This document shows, one piece after another, positions 1-5,162 of a DNA stretch of 5,920 bases. The stretch is from Bacillota bacterium (GTDB lineage: Bacteria; Bacillota_I; Bacilli_A; RFN20; CAG-826): positions 1 to 5,920 of the forward strand of contig DNPJ01000132.1 in NCBI GenBank assembly GCA_003501485.1, given 5' to 3'. The stretch's first letter is position 1, and every line of letters starts with the position of its first letter. Both the position numbers and the translations under genes were made by a program. Under the pieces are notes generated by a model. That model saw only the letters and a program-made list of their open reading frames with translations, was not told the DNA's origin and searched no databases.

Positions 1-25
1 AGGAATGAAGTAGGAGGTGATTTAG

Positions 26-283
26 ATGGATATTACAACAATTATGACTTTAGTAACTATTTTGGTTACTTATGTGTGTGGTTTAATTGCTAAAAAGCAT
101 CCTAAGTTTAACAATAAATTAATACCAGTGCAAAACTTATTAATAGGTATAATAGTAGCAATTATCAATTACATAATGACCAAAGATTTTAATGCTTCGA
201 TTATGGTAGCAGGTTTGCTTACTGGTGGAGCATATGATCTTGGAAAAAATATAAATGATTTGTTAAAGAAAGAAGGTAATTAG
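26..283 (+). CDS. Holin-like phage membrane protein
   Basis: An 85-residue protein that most likely makes or controls the membrane lesion letting the downstream endolysin reach the cell wall. Seen: a hydrophobic segment at about residues 4-22, a short basic stretch (KKHPK), a second hydrophobic segment at about 32-51, a weaker third one at about 56-70, and a charged C-terminal tail (KKEGN). Small size, two or three membrane segments and a charged tail are typical of Gram-positive phage holins. The start is set by a near-perfect ribosome site, AGGAGGTGA at 12-20, five bases before the ATG. It is the first complete gene of the lysis cassette, with a small ORF beginning 1 bp after its stop and the amidase after that. 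I assign the role mainly from topology and neighbours, not from recognising a specific holin family; a non-holin membrane protein remains possible. Confidence 0.8.
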   Translation: MDITTIMTLVTILVTYVCGLIAKKHPKFNNKLIPVQNLLIGIIVAIINYIMTKDFNASIMVAGLLTGGAYDLGKNINDLLKKEGN

Positions 284-284
284 T

Positions 285-359
285 ATGGAAGAAATTAAAA
301 TTACAGAAGAAATGGAACTAGAATTAAGTAATGGCAAGGGAGATGAAGTAAATGAGTAA
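285..359 (+). CDS. 24-residue acidic ORF coupled to the endolysin gene
   Basis: A tiny frame starting with MEEIKITEEM and ending GDEVNE, rich in Glu and Asp. It begins 1 bp after the holin stop and its last codons overlap the amidase ATG at 352 by 8 bp in another frame. A purine-rich AGAAGG lies at 271-276, eight bases before its ATG. It has no membrane segment and I recognise no family. The tight packing suggests its translation delivers ribosomes to the amidase start (translational coupling); alternatively it is a leader with no stable product. The amidase also has its own ribosome site (AAGGGAGAT, 336-344) inside this ORF. Confidence 0.5.
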   Translation: MEEIKITEEMELELSNGKGDEVNE

Positions 360-1311
360 ATCAAGTTTAGTAGATGTAAATGTACCCGCTTATGCAGGTA
401 ACTTTACATATGGAAGAAGTGGAAGAAGTATTGAAGCTATCACAATTCATCACATGGCAGGAGTTCTTACTGCAGAACAATGTGGAGCAATATTTCAGCA
501 AGTTGGAAGATACGGCAGTTCACATTATGGTATTGGTAATGATGGAAGAATTGCAAGTTATGTAGATGAAGAAGATACTGCATGGACTAATTCAAACTGG
601 GATTCAAACTGTAAATCAGTAACAATCGAAACTTCTAACTCACAAACAGGAGGAAATTGGCCTGTATCTGATAATGCTTTAAATAGTCTTATTAGATTAG
701 TAGCAGATATTGCTAACAGAAGAGGACTAGGAACATTAGTACCAGGAAAGAACTTAACTTGGCATAGTATGTTTACTAATACTACTTGTCCTGGCGATTA
801 CTTAAGAAGTAAGATGCAACACATCGCAGATGAAGCGAATAAGATTAATAATGAAAGTACATCAAACGAGGTTAATGTCTTTTATAAAGTGAGAACACAA
901 AAGCATGGCTGGCTTCCAGAAGTTAAAAATTTAGAAGATTATGCTGGCTATGAGGGAAGTCCTATTACTGGGCTTGCTATTAAAGTAGATAAAGGCTCTG
1001 TTAGATATAGAGTACACATAAAAGAAATTAGAGATAATAATGGAAATATAATAGTTAAAGGAAGATGGCTTCCTTATGTTACTGGTTATAACATAAAAGA
1101 TAAGATAAATGGCTATGCTGGTAATGGAAATGTAATTGATTGTGTAGAATGTTACTACTACACACCAGATGATATTAGACCATATAAGAAAGCAAAATAC
1201 AAAGTCAATGACTATCCTTATCAATACGATAATGAAAAAACTAATGGTCAGGATGGTTATGCTGGTGTAATGGGAGTAACTGCTACTAAGTTTCAAATGG
1301 TTATAGAATAG
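352..1311 (+). CDS. N-acetylmuramoyl-L-alanine amidase endolysin (Amidase_2) with ChW-like wall-binding repeats
   Basis: The phage lysin: it cuts the amide bond between N-acetylmuramic acid and L-alanine of peptidoglycan at the end of infection. Residues ~25-160 form an Amidase_2/PGRP domain. The zinc ligands are visible as His33/His34 in the TIHHMAG motif, His138 in LTWHSM and Cys146 in TTCPGDY. Glu93 (VTIET) lies where this family has conserved active-site neighbourhood residues. There is no signal peptide, so export through the holin is expected. Residues ~178-319 hold two clear and one weaker ChW-like units, each with an aromatic-rich turn followed by YAG-x2-G (HGWLPEV...YAGYEG, RWLPYV...YAGNGN, YPYQY...YAGVMG); they probably bind the wall. 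At 319 residues it is full length for such lysins. The ribosome site AAGGGAGAT lies about 8 bases upstream, and a strong terminator overlaps the stop codon. Confidence 0.95.
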   Translation: MSKSSLVDVNVPAYAGNFTYGRSGRSIEAITIHHMAGVLTAEQCGAIFQQVGRYGSSHYGIGNDGRIASYVDEEDTAWTNSNWDSNCKSVTIETSNSQTGGNWPVSDNALNSLIRLVADIANRRGLGTLVPGKNLTWHSMFTNTTCPGDYLRSKMQHIADEANKINNESTSNEVNVFYKVRTQKHGWLPEVKNLEDYAGYEGSPITGLAIKVDKGSVRYRVHIKEIRDNNGNIIVKGRWLPYVTGYNIKDKINGYAGNGNVIDCVECYYYTPDDIRPYKKAKYKVNDYPYQYDNEKTNGQDGYAGVMGVTATKFQMVIE

Positions 1312-1341
1312 AAGTAGACTTAAGTGTCTACTTCTTTTTTT
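1311..1341 (+). terminator. Intrinsic terminator of the lysis operon
   Basis: Perfect 9-bp stem GAAGTAGAC (1311-1319) / GTCTACTTC (1326-1334), 6-nt loop, then seven T. The first stem base is the last base of the amidase stop codon. It should end the late transcript, so the next gene needs its own promoter, which it has. Confidence 0.93.
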
Positions 1342-1351
1342 GTGTCATAAT

Positions 1352-1380
1352 TTGCTTTTTTCTTTGATTTGTGCTATAAT
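1352..1380 (+). promoter_or_regulatory. Extended -10 promoter of the 55-residue ORF
   Basis: TTGCTT (1352-1357), 17-bp spacer, TATAAT (1375-1380), with the TG of an extended -10 at 1372-1373. The predicted transcript starts near 1387. It lies directly after the lysis terminator, so the small gene downstream is probably transcribed independently, possibly in the lysogen. Its hexamers and spacing are the same as in the repressor promoter at 5551-5579. Confidence 0.75.
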
Positions 1381-1403
1381 ATTCAGCCAAATGAGGGGAT
1401 AAT

Positions 1404-1571
1404 ATGGTGGAAAAAAGAATAAATGATAAAGATATTATTTATAGATTAACAAGAAGAAAAGATAATGTTTTAATTATTAAATATAATATAAGAAATAAAA
1501 GGGCATGGTTTCAAACTGATAGTATGCCAAAAAGAAAAGCTATAGATATTAACAGAGTAGTTAACCTATAA
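1404..1571 (+). CDS. Small basic 55-residue hypothetical protein
   Basis: Begins MVEKRINDKDIIYRL and ends DINRVVNL. It is rich in Lys and Arg, with alternating hydrophobic and polar stretches (NVLIIKYNI) suggesting beta strands. It has no Cys, no membrane segment and no motif I recognise. Support for it being real is good: a strong ribosome site GAGGGG (1393-1398) five bases before the ATG, an extended -10 promoter in front, and an upstream terminator isolating it from the lysis operon. Its stop is 5 bp from the stop of the convergent HNH gene. Genes in this position, next to the attachment site and with their own promoter, are often prophage cargo expressed in the lysogen. That role is inference; no function can be given. 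Confidence 0.75.
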   Translation: MVEKRINDKDIIYRLTRRKDNVLIIKYNIRNKRAWFQTDSMPKRKAIDINRVVNL

Positions 1572-1576
1572 CTTTT

Positions 1577-2086
1577 TTATTTTAAATAATTTCTTCTAAA
1601 TACCTTAATAAACTCTTCTCTAGAGCCGATATTTTCTTCCCAGTATAATTGACCTTGCTTGTGCCAATAATCGTTAAATTGGCTATCTTCTTGTTCTTTA
1701 TAGTGACAATTTAAACATAACCTTAGACATAGACCATTTTTCATAGAGTTCTGTCTATTCTTTCCCGAATATATTTCGTGCCAAGTTAGTTTATAGGTGC
1801 TGCCACACAAGTAGCATCTTTTAGTATCATTACTAAATACACTATATCTATTTCTTTCTAGACTAGCAAGTTTATTTGATTTGTTTTGCATTTTTACTGG
1901 CTTTTGTTGTCCATTTTGTAGTCCACTTTGTAGTCCACTTGCAGCCGGACTTTTTTTGACAGAAGTGGACTTTTTATATTCTTTATTATCACATTCTCTA
2001 CAAGTGGAAAGTTTTATTTCTTTATTTAGTAATTTGCAATATGGTTTGTTCTTTCTTTTCTTTAAATTTATACAATAGTTATTCAT
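1577..2086 (-). CDS. HNH-like / treble-clef zinc protein of phage type
   Basis: A 169-residue protein with two cysteine clusters. The N-terminal one (C5, C17, C29-x2-C32) looks like a small zinc-binding module. A flexible linker follows (about residues 40-70) with SGLQSGLQNGQQ repeats encoded by tandem 12-bp DNA repeats. The C-terminal part (about 75-169) starts SNKLASLERNRYSVF and has C91-x2-C94, the WHE motif with His103, then C124-x2-C127-H128, a late His142 and the ending EEFIKVFRRNYL. This layout matches the HNH-superfamily proteins frequent in Bacillota phages and mobile elements; whether it cuts DNA cannot be told from sequence. The start is supported by AAAGGA (2092-2097), 5 bases before the ATG. 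It lies on the integrase strand, separated from it by the putative attP, so it could share the integrase transcript in the circular form. Integration at that site would separate the two genes. Confidence 0.8.
   Translation of the reverse strand: MNNYCINLKKRKNKPYCKLLNKEIKLSTCRECDNKEYKKSTSVKKSPAASGLQSGLQNGQQKPVKMQNKSNKLASLERNRYSVFSNDTKRCYLCGSTYKLTWHEIYSGKNRQNSMKNGLCLRLCLNCHYKEQEDSQFNDYWHKQGQLYWEENIGSREEFIKVFRRNYLK
1921..1940. repeat. Tandem repeat inside the HNH-like gene linker
   Basis: GTCCACTTTGTA-type units repeat head to tail here (GTCCACTT at 1921-1928 and 1933-1940, with a related GTCCATTTTG just before). They encode the SGLQ/NGQQ linker repeats. An inverted copy, AAGTGGAC, lies at 1963-1970. 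The repeats lie in the flexible linker, where length variation between relatives would be tolerated. Confidence 0.6.
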
Positions 2087-2100
2087 ACTAGTCCTTTCTT

Positions 2101-2146
2101 GTTGACTAAATATAATTAACCTTGTGGTTATTGTTAATTAGTCAAC
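2101..2146. other. attP: Putative serine-integrase attachment site (attP), 46-bp imperfect palindrome
   Basis: Perfect 9-bp outer arms GTTGACTAA (2101-2109) and TTAGTCAAC (2138-2146) enclose inner arms TTAACC (2116-2121) and GGTTAT (2126-2131), imperfectly matched at the outer end, around TTGT. The centre falls between T2123 and G2124, a non-palindromic TG that suits a crossover dinucleotide. Length, paired inner and outer half-site motifs, and position beside the integrase gene are what serine-integrase attP sites show. The right arm contains the integrase stop codon (2138-2140). It is not a terminator: neither strand has a T run after it. Symmetry across both halves argues for attP rather than a hybrid attL or attR. 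Confidence 0.65.
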
Positions 2147-3529
2147 TATTAATTCTACTTCAAAATCATTTGTATTTTTAATATTAACTATTAAATAATT
2201 AAATACCTTTCCCCATAATTCTCTTTTTTCTGTATCGGATAGAGAATAATATATGGTAAAGAAATCATTATTTAATAGTTTTTTTATCTTCTTTATATTT
2301 TCTATATTGTTAGTAGATTCATTATTTTTATCTTGTTCCATTTCTAATTGTTGTTTTAGTTTATTATATTCTGTTTTATAGTATTCTATTTCTATCATAT
2401 CATTTAGATAGAGTTCTGCTAATTTTTGCATTTTATTTTTTATTGTTTTTATTAACTTTTCATTATTTTCAATTTTTATATTTTCAATATCAACATTTAT
2501 CAACTTTTGATCTATTAAGCTGCATATATTGTTGATTAGATATGTTTCTAATTTTTTTTCATTTATCATTTTATTCATATTACATTCACATATTGAATAT
2601 TTTTTGCAACGATAATATTTCGTTCCATTTTTGTTTGATGTTGCAGACAATTTACTTCCACAGTTTTTACATCTTAGTAATCCACTAAAGATATAATTAT
2701 TTTTATATTCAGTAAATGTATTTCCTCTTACTTTAATATTTCTTTCAAATATTGATTGTGCTTTATGATAGGTTTCATCATCAATTATTCTAGGAATGAA
2801 GTCATCAATTATTTCATTTGTCTTTTTTCTTAAATACCTTCCTGTATAAGAAATATCTTTTAAATATATTTTTATACTTGCATGTCCTAATTGTTTTTTA
2901 TTTTCCCTAAACCAAGTAACTGTTTTATTTAGACTTTCACAATTAATAAAATAATTATATAAATCTTTGATCATTTCAGCTTCTTCATTATTAATAATGT
3001 ATAAATTTTCTTTGCTAATATCATAACCGAACTTCTTTTTTCCGGAACACACTGTTTTTTGATATTTAAATTTATGTTCAAATATCTCTGATATTCTTTC
3101 TCCTGTTCTTTTGGCTTCCATTTGACCTAGTGCTAGGCTCATATTAAGCCAAAATTCTCCACTTGCGGTAGTTGTATCATAATCTTCCCAAATCGTTTTC
3201 CAGTCCACTTTATTCTTTTTTAAAACCTCAATTACTTTATAAAAGTCTGCTACATTTCTAAACCATCTATCTAGTTTTGTCATTATTATCAGATCAATGT
3301 CTTTCGTCTCACAATCTTTTAATAATCTTTGCAGATTTGTTCTTTTTATTTTTTGCCCTGATTCTCCGCCATCAATATATTTGTCAATAATTATATAATT
3401 ATGTTCTTTAGCATAGTCTGTTAATGCTTTTTCTTGTGCTTCCAAAGAATCTCCTTCTTTTGCTTGCCTATCAGTGGATACACGAATATATAGTGCCACT
3501 TTTGTTAATTCATTTTTTTTATTTTTCAT
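2138..3529 (-). CDS. int: Large serine recombinase (phage integrase)
   Basis: Catalyses site-specific recombination between attP and a host attB by a Ser-linked double-strand break. Domains in order: resolvase catalytic domain at about 10-155, with the nucleophile Ser18 in LYIRVSTDRQ and catalytic arginines in TKLDRWFRN (Arg88, Arg91); recombinase domain at about 160-275; zinc ribbon C287-x2-C290 ... C308 ... C314/C316; and a Lys/Glu-rich coiled coil at about 345-418, the segment that controls integration versus excision in this family; then a short tail. At 463 residues it matches phage serine integrases of the TP901-1/A118 kind. The ribosome site GGAGGG (3538-3543) is 8 bases before the ATG. 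A copy of the repeated ATAAGTATATC element overlaps this start, so expression may be controlled there. The 3' end lies inside the putative attP. No excision factor is recognisable in the window. Confidence 0.95.
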   Translation of the reverse strand: MKNKKNELTKVALYIRVSTDRQAKEGDSLEAQEKALTDYAKEHNYIIIDKYIDGGESGQKIKRTNLQRLLKDCETKDIDLIIMTKLDRWFRNVADFYKVIEVLKKNKVDWKTIWEDYDTTTASGEFWLNMSLALGQMEAKRTGERISEIFEHKFKYQKTVCSGKKKFGYDISKENLYIINNEEAEMIKDLYNYFINCESLNKTVTWFRENKKQLGHASIKIYLKDISYTGRYLRKKTNEIIDDFIPRIIDDETYHKAQSIFERNIKVRGNTFTEYKNNYIFSGLLRCKNCGSKLSATSNKNGTKYYRCKKYSICECNMNKMINEKKLETYLINNICSLIDQKLINVDIENIKIENNEKLIKTIKNKMQKLAELYLNDMIEIEYYKTEYNKLKQQLEMEQDKNNESTNNIENIKKIKKLLNNDFFTIYYSLSDTEKRELWGKVFNYLIVNIKNTNDFEVELIVD

Positions 3530-3617
3530 AAGTATATCCCTCCATAAATTGTATTAAAATTGTTGTATTTTTTTCTATTTTTTGATATACTTATATAGAA
3601 AAACAAATAAGTATATC
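3528..3617. repeat. Three copies of ATAAGTATATC upstream of int, two as an inverted pair
   Basis: Copies at 3528-3538 (+, covering the integrase start and ribosome site) and as a perfect 11-bp inverted pair: GATATACTTAT at 3584-3594 and ATAAGTATATC at 3607-3617, spaced by 12 bp. A fourth copy is at 4915-4925 beside the lytTR promoter. The 3581-3595 and 4914-4928 copies agree over 15 bp (TTTGATATACTTATA) and include an extended -10-like TGATATACT. They may be shared operators, promoter elements or both. Confidence 0.6.
3563..3591 (+). promoter_or_regulatory. Extended -10 promoter for a putative + strand small RNA
   Basis: TTGTAT (3563-3568), 17-bp spacer, TATACT (3586-3591), with TG at 3583-3584. 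It points away from the integrase gene, toward the terminator at 3667-3699. Its -10 lies inside the left arm of the ATAAGTATATC inverted pair, so a protein bound there would block it. Confidence 0.5.
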
Positions 3618-3699
3618 TCTGTATATATTTATTAATTAGTTTGTCGGCTAATTGTTTTTCATTTTCGACTAGACTGGTCCAACAGTTCTAGTCTTTTTT
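3598..3699 (+). ncRNA. Putative small RNA of about 100 nt between int and the SHOCT gene
   Basis: A promoter (3563-3591) and a strong intrinsic terminator (3667-3699) face the same way and bracket this stretch, which has no ATG and no ribosome site. Inside it AATTAG (3634-3639) and CTAATT (3648-3653) can pair around an 8-nt loop. Both flanking genes lie on the other strand, so the terminator has no other gene to serve. The 5' end is predicted only from the promoter spacing. I recognise no RNA family. Readthrough toward the antisense strand of the SHOCT gene is possible. Confidence 0.4.
3667..3699 (+). terminator. Intrinsic terminator on the + strand after the putative small RNA
   Basis: Stem GACTAGA-CTG (3667-3676) pairs with CAG-(T)-TCTAGTC (3683-3693) with one bulged T and a GTCCAA loop, followed by six T at 3694-3699. 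On the opposite strand the hairpin lacks a T run, so it does not act for the SHOCT gene. Confidence 0.75.
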
Positions 3700-3701
3700 A
3701 T

Positions 3702-4190
3702 TTAATTTAATATTTTTTCTTTTTCTTTATCGTATTCTTCTTGATTAATAATTCCATCATCCAATAAATCTTTTAATTGTCTTAATTCATCATATTTATT
3801 TTTTGTAATCTGTTGATTGATGGTAGTTGAATTACTATTATTTTTTTTGTATAAGTTATAGTTTTCAATATATAATTTAATTGTTTCGGCATCATCATTA
3901 TATTTTTTACTTTCAAAGTAAACTATATTTTCATCAATAGCACCATTTGTAATCCCACTCTTTTTTTCTATAGCGCCTGGCATTATAAATTGTATATAGC
4001 CTCTAGAGAAACCTGCTTTCTTCAACTGTACAGCTGATATATTTTCTATCAATACTGTTTTTTCACCTGAAAAACCATGTGAAAACTTTGATAAAACTCC
4101 TGGTCTAGATATGGTCATTCTACCATCATCAATAGTTATTATAGTTTTTCCATCTTTCATTGGTGAATTAAAAGTGAATTGTTTATTCAT
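3702..4190 (-). CDS. DUF4429-type PH-like protein with C-terminal SHOCT domain
   Basis: A 162-residue soluble protein. Residues ~13-110 form a beta-rich PH-like domain of the DUF4429 kind, recognisable by ITIDDGRMTISRPG, the SHGFSGEKTVLIENISAVQLKKAG core, GYIQFIMPG and the DENIVYF strand. A Ser/Asn-rich linker (~115-130) leads to a SHOCT helix hairpin at ~133-161 (DELRQLKDLLDDGIINQEEYDKEKEKIL). SHOCT domains are short oligomerisation modules, and this pair is common in Gram-positive prophages near repressor and integrase. The exact function is unknown; host-cell alteration or superinfection control is only a guess. I chose ATG at 4190 because GGAGGT lies 4 bases upstream (4195-4200); a longer frame from 4238 has no such signal. 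The lytTR gene ends 61 bp upstream on the same strand, so cotranscription is likely. Confidence 0.85.
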   Translation of the reverse strand: MNKQFTFNSPMKDGKTIITIDDGRMTISRPGVLSKFSHGFSGEKTVLIENISAVQLKKAGFSRGYIQFIMPGAIEKKSGITNGAIDENIVYFESKKYNDDAETIKLYIENYNLYKKNNSNSTTINQQITKNKYDELRQLKDLLDDGIINQEEYDKEKEKILN

Positions 4191-4251
4191 ATTTACCTCC
4201 ATTTCTACTATATATTTTAAAAATACCTGTACTAGCATATTTTTAATCTAT

Positions 4252-4896
4252 TTATTTTAACAAGAATGTATCATTGCTAAAAATTATTTTGTCTTTTAAT
4301 GAATATTTAACATTGCTTTCATTTATCAATAAATGTTTTTTTTCTTGTTTAAAATTCGTTTTCTTTTTAAGTTCTGATAATGAACTCCTTGTTCTTAATA
4401 TTCCACTTGTAGTGTGTATTAAGCAATATTTAGAGCTTTTTTCTTTAGTTATATATAAAATATCATTTACATAAAGATTTATTTCAATTCCATTTATATT
4501 TACTTTTATTTTATTATCTTCTAGTAATATATTTTTTGCAGAATTAAAGGCATTGATTAATTCTGATTTAAAATTATTATCTTTCAAGACATAAGTAAGT
4601 ACATTTAATCTTAACGATATTATGCTTTCTTTTTCGTTGTAAATTGAAAAGAATATTATAATGCTTTTCCAATCAATTTCTCTTATTAAATTCGCAATAA
4701 CAGTTCCACCAATATCAGAATCTTTAAGTTCTATATCAAGCAAATATATTTTTAACTTTTTATTATTTATAATTGATTCTAATGTTTTATCATATCTATC
4801 AAAATATAAAAATTTGTCTTCCTTATTATTGCTTTCTATTATCTCTTTGATCTTATTTTTCCAGAATATTTCATCTTCAATTACTACTACTTCCAT
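4252..4896 (-). CDS. LytTR-family response regulator (receiver plus LytTR DNA-binding domain)
   Basis: A 214-residue two-component response regulator of the AgrA/ComE/VirR type. The receiver (~1-122) keeps every phosphorylation-site residue: the acidic pair Glu7-Asp8 in VIEDE, phospho-acceptor Asp54 in YLLDIEL, Ser84 in FFSIYN and Lys105 in YVLKD. So it should be activated by phosphorylation. Residues ~130-214 are a LytTR domain (INGIEINLYVNDILYI, RTRSSLSELKK, then HLLINESNVKYS), ending about 10-15 residues earlier than usual, which may trim its last strand. No histidine kinase is in the window, so the signal must come from a host or more distant phage kinase. GGGAG precedes the ATG by about 9 bases. 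A 21-bp-period direct repeat typical of LytTR targets lies upstream at 4984-5015. A regulator of this class inside a phage immunity region is unusual. Confidence 0.9.
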   Translation of the reverse strand: MEVVVIEDEIFWKNKIKEIIESNNKEDKFLYFDRYDKTLESIINNKKLKIYLLDIELKDSDIGGTVIANLIREIDWKSIIIFFSIYNEKESIISLRLNVLTYVLKDNNFKSELINAFNSAKNILLEDNKIKVNINGIEINLYVNDILYITKEKSSKYCLIHTTSGILRTRSSLSELKKKTNFKQEKKHLLINESNVKYSLKDKIIFSNDTFLLK

Positions 4897-4913
4897 TTTT
4901 TACTACTCCCAAT

Positions 4914-4947
4914 TATAAGTATATCAAATAATTAATAAATTTGATAT
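4914..4947. promoter_or_regulatory. lytTR promoter region: shared 15-bp element and overlapping inverted repeat
   Basis: On the - strand 4928-4914 reads TTTGATATACTTATA, identical to 3581-3595, and includes the extended -10-like TGATATACT (4926-4918) at a suitable distance from the lytTR start. No good -35 is seen, which suggests dependence on an activator. It overlaps a perfect inverted repeat, ATATCAAAT (4921-4929) / ATTTGATAT (4939-4947), with a 9-bp spacer, a likely protein-binding site. Confidence 0.5.
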
Positions 4948-4983
4948 TACTTTTCATAATTGGAAAATATTACCAAATATTTA

Positions 4984-5015
4984 TTTAAAGGTCAAAATTG
5001 GCCGTTTCAAGGTCA
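4984..5015 (+). promoter_or_regulatory. Candidate LytTR binding site: two direct repeats 21 bp apart
   Basis: TTTAAAGGTCA (4984-4994) and TTTCAAGGTCA (5005-5015) match at 10 of 11 positions with a period of exactly 21 bp, two helical turns. LytTR regulators such as AgrA and ComE bind paired 9-bp direct repeats separated by about 12 bp, the same geometry. The second repeat ends 5 bp before the -35 of the + strand promoter at 5021, the usual place for an activator site of this family. Confidence 0.6.
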
Positions 5016-5020
5016 TTGTC

Positions 5021-5049
5021 TTGTATTATTGTGGTTAGTCTGCTAGTAT
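5021..5049 (+). promoter_or_regulatory. Promoter of the 28-residue ORF
   Basis: TTGTAT (5021-5026), 17-bp spacer, TAGTAT (5044-5049), with a TG one base ahead of the -10 (5041-5042). The hexamers are imperfect, as expected for an activator-dependent promoter. The predicted start near 5056 leaves about 20 nt of leader before the ATG. Confidence 0.5.
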
Positions 5050-5075
5050 CTATATTTAAAAGGAAGAGGTGCAGT

Positions 5076-5162
5076 ATGAGTTATGATGAATTTATTGAAA
5101 TATTAGAAACTAGGGATATAAATTTGTTTTTATATTTTACAATCATTGAGGACTATAGTTAG
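5076..5162 (+). CDS. 28-residue peptide gene under a putative LytTR-controlled promoter
   Basis: The frame begins MSYDEFIEILETRD and ends IIEDYS, with a hydrophobic centre (INLFLYFTII) between acidic ends. It has no Cys, no double-glycine leader and no classical signal peptide. It is supported by a ribosome site GGAAGAGGT (5062-5070), five bases before the ATG, a promoter, an upstream direct-repeat operator, and a terminator whose hairpin contains the stop codon. So it is a complete stand-alone unit of about 120 nt. Its stop overlaps the stop of the convergent repressor gene. I recognise no family. Possible jobs, all inference: an antirepressor-like peptide, a signal peptide, or a small toxin. 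It could also be only the leader of a regulatory RNA. Confidence 0.55.
   Translation: MSYDEFIEILETRDINLFLYFTIIEDYS

Noticed and set aside
931..1296. 121-residue reverse-strand frame inside the lysin gene
   Set aside because: Hydrophobic, low-complexity antisense of a clear lysin domain, with no ribosome site; a shadow frame.
1933..1970. Inverted repeat GTCCACTT ... AAGTGGAC as a terminator or operator
   Set aside because: It lies in the coding linker of the HNH-like gene, next to tandem repeats of the same bases; the spacing is long. Most simply it comes from repeat expansion.
3584..3617. The 34-bp inverted repeat upstream of int as the attP site
   Set aside because: It lacks nested inner half-sites, and its arms recur elsewhere as single copies, which fits a regulatory element better; the 2101-2146 palindrome is the better candidate.
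4191..4238. A longer start for the SHOCT protein at 4238
   Set aside because: No ribosome site there, whereas GGAGGT lies 4 bases before ATG 4190, where the family-like sequence begins.
4274..4918. Forward frames (66 and 85 residues) opposite lytTR
   Set aside because: They lie opposite a full receiver-LytTR protein, lack ribosome sites and show antisense-type composition.
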